From Varroa destructor (lineage: Eukaryota > Arthropoda > Arachnida > Mesostigmata > Varroidae): a stretch of DNA of 64,000 bases. Position numbers and translations under genes: made by a program. Shown here piece after piece: positions 49,697 to 61,500 of this stretch. The stretch lies in the NCBI RefSeq assembly GCF_002443255.2, contig NW_019211455.1:29524239-29588238 (forward strand), in the 5' to 3' direction. Numbering within the stretch: position 1 is the stretch's first letter; the number at the start of each line of letters is the position of its first letter. The notes below the pieces were generated by a model. The model saw only the letters and a program-made list of their open reading frames with translations, did not search any database and was not told the origin of the DNA.

Positions 49697-52600
49697 TTAG
49701 CAGTCGGCAATTTTATTACCTAGACTGATAATGTTTGCACGTATCGTAAATGAGCTCAGTACACAATGAAATGTCGTAGGGTAAAAACAATTAGAAGGTG
49801 AACTGATTCAATATTGAATCCCTGAGGATTTCTGATGTGATTTTGGTTATGGAAGGAGGTATGGAGGCGAGAATTGATTAGACAATTTTGAGGCATCCGC
49901 CCGAGCGGGTGGAGCTAATTAAAATCAGCTGTAAATTGTTTGCTTTAGCGATTTGCTGGGGGCAAGCGAAATTTTGTTAATATATAAAAACACTCAGCAA
50001 ATTAACGCACCGGAAGATCGCCCATTTTTTCTTATTTATTCAGCGGCGACGCAAGACATAAGCTAAGAAAAAACCTATAATGCTCAAACTAGCTTCTCTT
50101 GCTCATATCCTTATTGGATTATCTTCTAATTTTTTTTTCGACCACGATAACAAACACTATTATCTGGTGTAATTTTTATACGTGGCTACTCTCTCTAGAT
50201 TTTTGACGCGAACTGCAATGTCCACAAACATTATTGACTGCAGTGGGGTGGATCGCTTAAAGTTAGTCACAATGAGCAGCTGGTTAATGATTGGCCTATA
50301 CATGGATGGAAAGGAATACGCTTGCGTTTCGAAACAATTTTAATAGATATGTATTTATTATACATTCCTGAAGAAGTACTCACAATGTAACATTTGTATA
50401 TAACGGGCTCGCTCTAAATATAACTATATTTAAAAGCTCCCTATAGCAACCAATGTTTACTGTTACAAATATATTACAGCTTAATTTATATGGAATATAG
50501 GTGGACATTACGTTAATGTGAATAAACCTATTCGTTCAAAATAGTAAAGAGTATTATTTCAGCATACTTAAAAGCAGCCATTGATGACTATGATTTAACG
50601 ATGTGTCAAGAAGTTAACCATTTTACTGTGGATTACTGTTCAAGTGCGCATTTTTTGCAATGCCATATTCAACTATTATTACCTTCTTTGGTTGTGGTAA
50701 GCATTGTATAGCGCTTTTTCAATATGTGTATCATAACTCAAAGTTATCGTTGGAAACGTTTATAAAGCATTTCGGAAGATTAAAAGTTTAAGCTGGGGGG
50801 CAAGGCCTGCTATAAAGTGCTCCCATATTTTTATAGAAACGAGAGGGGTGAACTTAAAAAACCAGGACCTATTCTTGTAAACAACCGAGCGAATTAACCC
50901 GTATACACTAAAAGAACTAATCGCTTGGCGGGTTTGACTAATTGTTACATGAATCACTTTCGAAAAACAAATTGTCTGTTTAGTTGCAGCTGTGATCTGC
51001 CTAAGCTCAAGTTTACAACAATTTCACCTAATCGATAACCAAGGTTTCTCATAGGAGAAGTTGACCTTGATTTGCAAGTAGGCGAGAGAAACTTGTGGGA
51101 AAGGATAACTGAGCTCATTAATGACGTTATATGAAATTCCTAGAGTTGTTTGGCGAACTATTTCACTTGCGCAACGGCTCCGTTGATTGTGCGTAAGCTT
51201 TTGTGCGTCAACTGTAGGTGGTGAAATGTGTTTAAGCTTAGACAGCACGGTGTGGAACATATTTATTATTGGTAAGTTCAGATCTGCTACGCTACTCGAA
51301 TAAAAGGAAAGCCTTCAAAGGCAAAAGCGAAGAATAAATAAAAATAGCTGTCGACGGACTGAGTGTACGTTTTTTTAGTACAGTTTACTAATAAAACGAT
51401 TGAGTTTCAATAGAAATTTTATTATACAGAATAACATCGGATTTTAGATTACAGATACTGTTTTAATATCCATTATGACGATGTGCCTGCTTGTAGCTTT
51501 GTTTAATTTTGATTAAAGAGAATCGTAAAATCGTTTTTTTTATCATTTAAAATGTAACCAATCAAGAATACGTTTTTACCTCTCACATCTTACATAATAT
51601 ATCATATTTTGTTAATGTTTAATCGATGGTCCACTAGACTTTAGATTTAGCTTCTAGCAAATTCAAATTAAAACTCTCTAATTTTTGAAGTTTTAAAAAT
51701 CTGCCTTCTTACAGAAAAGAACAGTACACTCTTGTCTATATAATGGGTAATACTGAGAAATAAATCATGTTTGCTTCAACCTGAAGCAAATTCTAGTGGT
51801 CACCCCCTGCCTGATCGTTTATAAATAAGATCGAACAGAGTACTTATATTTTCGTTCCATATTACCATGATTAGAGCAGTGAAATGCTCGAGAAATTCAG
51901 TACATTTTTAAATAAATTAGTGATAACTTTATCCATCATAGAATCATGTAAGTAGGTGTAGATTCATTCGTAGAACCTGGCTTAAATTCTATAGCATTTC
52001 TCCACTTTAGCATATATCAAGGTAATTGGTCTTCTCTCTGATAACAAATAATAAATGTTAAACAATTCATGGACCGGTTCGTGGACTTACTTTATAGGTT
52101 GTGTATGTCTTAGGAAAAATAATTCGTGCGTCTGTAACTTCTCCTACCTCACGAAAACGTCTTAAAGCTGCTACGACTTATTGTTTCATGAAAAGTCTAT
52201 GTATTCAAAACGTTAGTCATTAATAATCTGACAATTTCTTTAATTGTCAGATTATTAATGACTAACTTAATTTATAATTAATAATTATATATCTAAATAA
52301 TAATTATATACTAATTAATAATTATTAATCCATATAAAAGTTCTGCTAGCGTACATAAGGTAGGTGAATAAAAAACATTGCATAAAACTTTTTTGACCCC
52401 TAAATGTGTGATTTTGCTCTAGTTTGGAGATCTAGTCTATGCAAATAAGTGGTTTTGTTGTGTTTTAATCGTGGGGTATTTTTCGATAGGAAGTTAATGG
52501 GGCTGCTTCATTTCTTCCGTCCGTACACGAATTCTACGCTAAAGCAGAGCGCGTTGTATATAAATACTTCTGCAGACCCGGCGATGCAGCACACACTTGG

Positions 52601-53962
52601 TAAACATTCCTGTCCATATACAGTATCACGAACTGAAAATAACGACATTCGAGAAACGATTCTTGTTTCGTTGAATAATTCTATAATTTAATATTATGAA
52701 GGGTCATCAAAGATCTTCACTAAGTGACGTATAAGCTCGATAATAAAGAAATTATTCAACGATCACAGTAATTCTGATACTGAATTTTGATGTGATTATT
52801 ACAAAACCTCGTACAGAACTGCAGTTTCATTAATTGAACCATTCTCTCTTTAATAGGCAACACAGAAGGAAATTTGAAAGGAATATTGGGCTTTAGTTCC
52901 AGCATAACAAAAGTGACTAATGAGATCCGCTATGCCTATTTTGCTATTACTCAAGCATATTTCACGATATTTAGGATGTATTTCCATAGGCTAGCATTAT
53001 GTCTGGTTTCTCTTGGAAAAGTTTAAAGAAGCTGGGTAAATAGACTATGTGAGAGCAGAGGAGATATGTTACTCATTTTTAGATATTCTAGCGAACAGAT
53101 GTGCGTATAATGTGTAACTGATGGTTTTTTTTGTAAGCTTAACCGCAAATGCAAAAACAATGCAAACCACTCAAAATTAGCAAAACGAAGTTCTAATCAG
53201 TAAGTATAGCTTTTGTTAAAAAAATTCAATTCATAATCTAATGCCTTGATCTATTAACAAAAGTATCAAGACTTCTAAAACGTACCCACGGAACGGCCCT
53301 ATATGCCGAATAAATTTAAAAAAAGTCTTTGCAATATTATATGTTATACTAGAACGAGTTCACACTGCCTAAACTGTCGTATCATGGACTATTATATCAA
53401 AGAATATACACAGTATGGTGAGTGATTTTCCAAACGCGTAAGAATCCGTTTCTCTCAAAATACGTGTTACTACAGTCGGTAGTAAAAATGTTGACGCGTT
53501 CTGTCAGAAAATGTTCGGTTCTATCCGAATGATTAATGACTCAGGCCGGTAGTTTATGATAGCTCGGCAATACAGCTAATGGAGCTCTAGTTGCAGTTAC
53601 AAATCTCCAAAGTAAAACTGGAACCTTCCTCCTATAGAAGTTTACTCCTCCAAAAGTATTATTTGTGTCTAGACTAAGGTTAACGTATACTACTACGATA
53701 TTGCAGTCCTTTAGTTCTGGAAGATGTAAAAACCAGAACTATTAGGCCTGAATAGCTGGAGAGGAATAGTTACATCTGATTAATTGGCCTACCGCTTTTA
53801 ATGAAATGTCAATGACTGTACTGCTAAACTGATCTAATCTTGTTTGGCCCATTCAAGCAATTAAGTAATGAGATCGGTCATATAAAATCGAAGTAACGTT
53901 CGAAATATATAAGCAAACGTATGTCGTAAACGTCAGATTAATTAAGTATTATTGTACATTAG
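49697..53962. other. Intergenic region before the lipase gene
   Basis: AT-rich spacer with three points of note: two protein-like minus-strand open frames at 50760-51260, a perfect 25-bp inverted repeat at 52212-52266, and a candidate upstream lipase exon at 52490-52599. Promoters and the lipase signal-peptide exon are expected here but were not identified with confidence. Confidence 0.4.
52212..52266. repeat. Perfect 25-bp hairpin (inverted repeat, 5-nt loop)
   Basis: The arms 52212-52236 and 52242-52266 are exact reverse complements (25 of 25) separated by TCTTT. The arms are AT-rich but not simple repeats, beginning GTTAGTCATTAATAATC. It could be a foldback element, a very short MITE or a transcribed hairpin. 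Confidence 0.95.
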
Positions 53963-55478
53963 TGCGTGCGAGCTTCGCCGTCAGTGAAGCTATTCAGCTT
54001 TTCGGAAATCGTACAAAATGCTATGGAGAGCTGGGTTGCCTAAGCACTGGTGGCGCCTTTTCAGATTATAATGCAAGACGTTCGCTTGTAAGTTCCTTAC
54101 CCTGGGATAGGGAACGCATCCAAACCACGGTAGGCTATTTGGATTACTTCATTAAGCGGCCAGGTGTGTTACTTACTGCAACGATATAAGCAAATCTTTT
54201 TTGAGATCTTAGTAACCGATACGTCTCGAATCATAGTTTCGTATGTTTTAAAGACTAAAAGCTATATCCTTTAAAGCTACCATTAGGATGTTATAACGAT
54301 CGTAACTTCTCCGCGTATATCGAGGCAGAGTAGTTACTATATATGCGTACGATTCTTCTGGCAACTACAAAAACGCGGATACAAAATTTTGGAGCAGACC
54401 TGACATCCCCTCAGGGAAACAGGTACACTAAAAGTAACTCAAGTAGCTCTCGTTAGGCGTGGTTCGAGATCTATCAGGAATCCGCATTTTTTTTGCCTAA
54501 AGTATTACTAATTATGAGTATGTTGGCCGAATGTTTTATACGAGGCAGCGGATCGACATATTAAGTGTTTCGAGATTAAAAAAAGTTAAAAATATAGAAT
54601 CAACAGTTTAGTAAAATTATAGTTGATCAACCGCTGCTATTCTTCGTTTGAATTCTCACAAGTGTTTCCATCGGATAATTTTTGAAGAACTATAATAAAT
54701 ACAATGTAGCTTGTCTAATACGCTACTTTGTAAATAATGTGTAATCTATGTTCAGTTTGAATTTTCCACACGCAGACATCCTTCACCCTATCGCCTACGT
54801 GGTAATGAAATCACCGAAAAATCTCTCAAAAGAATTGAATTTGATCCAGCTCTGCCAGTCTACGTCTTCTGCCATGGGTACTTCACCTTTAATACCAATG
54901 AGAAAATTTATCAGGTACGAATGCGTATCCCCTTTAATATACTTTAGTTTAAAATATTATAATAAATCGTTTAAATAAACGTAATCTTAAAAGTAACTTT
55001 ATTCCTTTTTTCTGTTGTTTACTTGCGTTGGATTCCGTTAGAAGTGACAAATAGGTAATATTGAAATGGTAGTGGAAATCTTTTCAATTTTGATGTTAAT
55101 AAGCCATTTTCTTTAGTTGGCTCATTCTAGAAATCAGATTAATTTTGAACTTCGAGCATTATTGGAATTCGACCTGTGCTATGTTTGACATCGGTCTCTC
55201 ACATAATAGCAGCTGGAATTCGAGCCACGTTACATTACCATAATAAATGATTCACTTTTCCCTAAGATCCTTCAAACAATTGCTCGAACATTTTGATAAA
55301 AGGTACTCATTGATGTCAAAAAATATTTTTTGACATTTTTGACATATTAAAAAAAATTTGAGGCATCCTACATTTTGAAATCCTAATTTTGTTGCAGCAA
55401 GTAGGCGAATTAACAACTACCTCATTTCATGAAGTAAAACCTTTTATCTTACTTGAGCTCAAAGAAAATGTCTATTGC

Positions 55479-55533
<55 letters not shown>

Positions 55534-58500
55534 AAAATACGATAAGTGCAAAAAAAGATAATACCCCAGGGTGACGTCAAAACGTGATGATACTATATAT
55601 TTAGAAAAGAATCGTGCGTTATTAGATGCTGGCACCAGGCAAAACAATTGATTCGGACCTTTATTGTTAACACAAAATCGATTAGAACTAATTAATATTA
55701 AAAAAAGCGTCATTTTTCTCTAACACAATGCTAGACCACCCACATCTTTAATTATCTAACAAAGGTTGAGAGACCTTGGATGAGAAATTTCAATGGTATT
55801 TACCATATAGTCTAAATCCTGCGCTGTCATTTTTTTGAGTCTCTGCAGAATTTTCTTTATGGTGCTAATTTAATTCTAATACAGGGATCCAAAAGCACTT
55901 GTGACAGTTTTTTGCCTGGGAATCGTAGTTCTCCGATTATCGGATTATGGTGTTATTACAAAAATGGAAGAAGGTCGTGGACCAAAATGGCGTATAGTTA
56001 GTTTAGTCATATTCTAAAGTACAAAAACATATTTGCTTCAATTCTAGTTTAAAAACGGTCCATGTTTTTCGACAATCCAGTATTGAAAAATGTAGTGATA
56101 GTAACTTGACTTTCTATTACTATCCGAACTTAACCGCACAGTATTTTTCCGCTTATGTCTTCTATTATATTAGGACTCCACATTCGTACTTACAGGCTAT
56201 TATCGCCATCCGAATCAGGCACTTCCGACGTCACGATAGACGAATAATCTGATCACGGGCGTATCTGAATCCTCTTATTTTCAACTCGATTTAATGGTGT
56301 AGTGTATCTTCTTATCTATATATACATAATATTTCGAAATGAAATCTGGTAAAGACAACCTCAGAAAACGAGTGAATCTGGCCACATATTTGATCAATTT
56401 GTCCTAAGCTAGACTGACCTAGTGTCTAGTTCTAAGCTAGTACGGTTACATACACTTACTCTTCTACACATTAATATTTTTCACAAGAGAGTCCACAGCG
56501 TGCACATACGCAGTAGGAAGCACTCTTAATCGATAATGTGTGCTAATCTTATAATAACCTCGCTGTTTAATCTTTTCATTTACTTCCACACATCGTCCTT
56601 CATGATATCTGAATCTAAGCATCTGGCGTCAATCTCGAGCACTGGAGGCTCGTCGTTGAAGGGCTGCCTTGCGCGAAAGTTGAAGCGTGCCCTCAGCTCT
56701 TTGATGAACAGGGCGATTGAGGAGCTTAACGCCTCACTAATTAAAATTTCCTAGACCATCTTTACTTCGTAGACCGCCAACGGCACAACCTATAGATCGA
56801 AAACCCGCGAGGCAGCAGATGTTGGCAGAAGGTGAAGTTTCCTAGTCATCAGCATGACTGAGGGGGCCTTTTGGCGTTATCAAGTATGAAGCAAATGCTT
56901 TTGGTGGTTGGGAGCAGACCACGCTAGGATAATTTATATACGCAGGGAAGTTCGGAACTGGTCTATTTTAGAAGATCCTCGAATAGAATACATCCTCCCC
57001 GTCTGAAACTTATTACCGTCGTTTTTGCTTAATTAACAGGTCACCTGAATTCAGCAGAGACCGCGTACAGCCTGACCGCTGTCTAGTGTACAATGAAGTT
57101 GACCAGGTCGCATTGATCCCGAATTATGTTAGGCAGATCTTTTAACAAGGTCGACAACAGTAACGACCTGAGTTTATCTCCTTGAATTATTTCGCTAGTT
57201 TAAGGGGAGTGATGCAGTTTGGCCACTCTGTCGTTAGTTCGAATCATTATCTCTCTTACAGAAAAACTATAAAATGGTTACTAGCAGATGTCGCTAACAG
57301 ACATTTAATGGCGCCCAGATCTCTGCCAGTATCTTTAGCACAGTGCTCCAGGGGGCTGAATCGGGAACTGCTTTGAGATTCTTAAAAGCTAGCTGGAACG
57401 ATTTTGCTAGGGTCCGCTTGGTGTCGTCCAGCAGGGTAGAGCACGCTCTCATGATAGAACGGCTCAGTCTTACGGCATGCTGTTCTCTTATGTTTACCGA
57501 ACTGATCTACGGAGTCTTTTTGTGTTCTTTTTAAATCTTTTTGGGCGATAATTTGTAGTAGGCGCATTTCTAAACTATGCCGGGTTAAGAGGCCGGCTGG
57601 ACCAGCCTTGTCTTTCAGAATGATGAACAGGACAGCCTCAAACCACTTTAGAAGTAGCAAGCCTGCACAAAGGCACCCACTAGGGAGCTCGTGTCTTTCA
57701 GTGCGCGTTTCTGATTAGGTCAGGTCCCGCTGCCTTGGCTGAGTACAGTACATGAAGTATTTACACAATGTGTAGTGTAAAGAACCCGTTCTCCTGACCT
57801 TTTTCGCTCGTAAATTGTACACGCTGCAATAATCAACGAAGGATCTTTCGGACTACTACCAAATATACCCGCAGAATGCTCTGTTAAAAAATACGAGTTA
57901 ATCGGACAAACTGACGATTCCTGACCGAAGAGCCGTTAGTAGAAATGACGTTCTATCTTCTTTTACCGCTCAAGGTAATTCCGTATCTTCGAAACATAGA
58001 TTTTCCAGCAAGTGATTTCGAGACGGTCTGAGCGGAACCTCATTGCCAAGTACGCATCAACTAAGGCTATATGCTGCGTACGTCCCTCTGGCCAGAAAAT
58101 TTATTGAACCATGGTTGACAAATGGAGCATTTAGGTGGCAATTGGAGCAGGGCGAGTGGGCAAAGGAACTGAGGATTTGGACAAACCATTGCGCATTGAT
58201 GTCGATTTTCACACGGCTGGGCACATGAATCACTTCACGTATACGAACTAGACTCTCGACTGAGACACCGTAGGAGCGGTTCCCGTCTTCATCGAAGGTA
58301 TCAAAAAATTGCGCGTACAACAATCGGTGTGTGTGCCTTAATATGCGCTTTTTCCTTGAAGGGGTGATTGTCACCAACGTACTTTATTTTACTGGGCCCT
58401 TTATTTATGGTGAAGATATCAAGGGGTTTTCGTCGTGGCCTATGAAATTCAGGACGATGCTGAGGTTTACAATTCGGAAGCTAAATCTGTTAGCGTTCTC

Positions 58501-61500
58501 CGAAATGTCAAATAATCGTACTCATATATTTTCAGCAAGCCTGTCTGCGACGAAATATAACAGCTATCAATTCAACCGAATATATCAACTAGGAAAAGAT
58601 AGTTAAAAGGGTGTGTCAGAGTAGAGTAGAAGAGATCAAAACGGAAGGAAACGTCACTCCTACTACTGTTTAGTCCGTACATCCAACCTGACCAAAATGA
58701 TATGCTAACAATCTAACTCAATTTGTACTTAAGGCGATCAGAAAAAATTTCCTGAAACACATAAACTGTAATTTCATATTCGTCGACTGGAGCAAAGGCA
58801 GCGTAAACGCATATTGGACTTCGACTGCCAATTCACGAATCGTTGGCGTAGAGCTCGCTCTGTTACTCGAGAAACTGATCGTAAGTACAAATATTAAATT
58901 CGAATATTATAATTATTATGAAATTTCAGGCAGTAGCCTTTTAACGTTAATTTATTGCACTGTACTTCCGAACAAACTAAAATCTGCCGAAAAAAGTTAC
59001 ACCTTGGCTTATTCCCGTTATTTGTTTGCGTGCATTTTTGATTTCGTTTAGCTGCCGTGATATGGTCGGGTACACGTAGATGTCGTATTTGTTCCTTTCA
59101 AAAATATTTCCACAGTTTATAGACTTATACTAATTTTATTCATTCCTACATAAGGTAGTTTCATCGGTATAGAACACGACTTACTATTTTTCGATAATCA
59201 ATTTTAACTTAGTCACCACACCAAATGCCAGTTGTCGCACAAACATTTAAAAAAAAAAGTCAATAACGTGAATCTCCTGTTTTGACACAATTTCGAAATG
59301 AAGATAAGTGTGTATATGTATTACAAGATACTATCATCACACATCTTACTGAAAACAAAGAAAAGAGCAATTTTTTAACTTAATCTATAACGATGAAGAT
59401 AATAACGTGAAAAGCAACTATTGGTTATGACAACCTTTAACTATATGTGCGGTCTAACGAGCATAGTTCTCTAATGTCCACAGGAGTATTTCAGAATCGA
59501 AAAATCCAAAATTTATCTAATGGGACACAGCCTTGGCTCGCACATCATCGGCTACGCCGGACAGCGTGTGCCAGGTCTACAAAAGTTGTTAGGTTAGTTA
59601 TATAACAATGAATTATATAATGCAAAGTTACTTTAAGACTAATTATATTCCTAATGGCAGGGTGTTCCTCAACGAAAAAGCTTATTCTGACGTTCACTGT
59701 CATTGGAAAGCTTTAGTCATTTTAGGATGGATGGAGAACACCAAAAGGTTTCTGAAATGATCAGTTCTCTCCTTGTTGACTCGAGGTGCCTGTGTATCCG
59801 TATTTCTATTATAATCGTCATAAGTCCAACACTTTATCCGTTTTTTGTGAAAATCTGAATTCGATCTCGTAACGCTATCCCTCAACACACAATGGCAAAT
59901 CTTTAATCCGTATAGGAATCGGTTTTATACTTGCTCGACTGAATAGAGACCATAGTTGGGAACGATATGATACCTTTGCGAATATTATTGTCCCACACGA
60001 ATCAAAGTACTTGATAATCTAGCTAAAATGTATGTTTTACACACAATTTTTATTTTCACTTGTACAGCATATGTCTATTGCAATCATAAATATTTTTTGG
60101 TAAAATACCACTGGGACACGCTTTTGTTTTGTATGGGTCTTTAAAGTAAAAGTTAATCATCCTTAAATGCGTACATGTTCAGGTGGTCAGTAAACTTTAC
60201 GCATTACACCATTTGAGGAGGTTTCACTTATACTTGAGACAATTGTTGCTAACAAGTATCGTGGGGTTTCAAAGGCAAGTAGTAGTATTGCATGCATCTT
60301 AGAAAAATCGTCTTCTGCAAGGGATTGCTACTCGTCTATTTCCACTCAGAAACGATTTCTCACGAAAACAGAAAATGCAAAATTATTCAATCGTTTTATG
60401 CCGTAAATTATAATATGACAAAATAGTGGATTCTCTTAAGGGTACATCAGTAAGAGCTTTTCTCATGCCGGGACGAACGTCACATTAAGCAACTTATTTC
60501 TGATCCAGCCCCATTTATCCTAATTGAAAATCTGTATCTGTCAGATAATTTGAATCTAACTCAACGCTCAAGTAAAGTTATCTATTAAACCTAGACGAAA
60601 TGTTAAGGAACACAGCTTTAATTGATTAAGGCAGGTAAGATTCTCACTTGACAGGAATTTTATAGATCGTCCCCATCCGATATACGCAGTTGTACATTTT
60701 GTTAAAATAATTGATTATTTTAGCTCTTGATCCGGCGGGTCCATACTTTGAGAAGGGCCGACCTGAAATCCGTATAGATCCTACTGACGGCGAATTTGTT
60801 GAGGTATGGCACACGGACGGCAGAAAATTTCTGCCAGAAATAATCAATGGTAAGTGTCACGATGCTATGCCTACCGTTTAATGACTATACGAAGAATGAA
60901 TTATCTTGGAAGGCCTGCTATGTGCAGTCATAGTTTTCAGAGAAGATATCAGGTAAGCTACAACTGAGACAGAGATTCCCTTTCAACCACTACTAATTGG
61001 ATTTAATTTAGGTCTGGGCATGTGGGACCCTGCTGGACATGTGGACATCTACGTCAATGGAGGACTTTCGCAGCCAACGTGCGGGAGCCTGAAGCCTGCG
61101 TTGATACTGTTTCAAACTTTTGGCGAAAAAAATATTTTTAATCTCGGCAAGGACGTGATCGTTTGCCCTCATCAGTATGTCCTTAAGTAAGTTTTCCGCC
61201 CATGTTCAGGCCTGCCTGCCTGCCTGCCTGCCTGCGTCGTAGGCTTGCCGGAAGCCGGACAAGTATTCTCTCAGTATCACTTTTTGTAAACACGGGTACA
61301 GAACTACTGAACTGTGAGGGTAGATAACGCTGTCTCAAGCCCACTTCCTGTGGAGTAAAATACTTTGTACAGGTTAATTAAGGCCAGGTTGTAGCATACA
61401 TTTTCAATAATCTTAAGTACACTGATGAGAATCAACAAAAACTCCACTAGGCCTGTGTATGGATCTACGCAGATACAAAAGGATTCAGATTTGGACAGAT

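Larger units (their letters stand above)
54915..58733. other. Large lipase intron
   Basis: A 3.8-kb intron. It contains the TA microsatellite at 55484-55531 and, from about 56620 to 58610, less AT-rich DNA that reads like broken protein on the minus strand. The first 1.7 kb is ordinary AT-rich intron sequence. The 626-bp intron 54130-54755 is empty. Confidence 0.6.
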
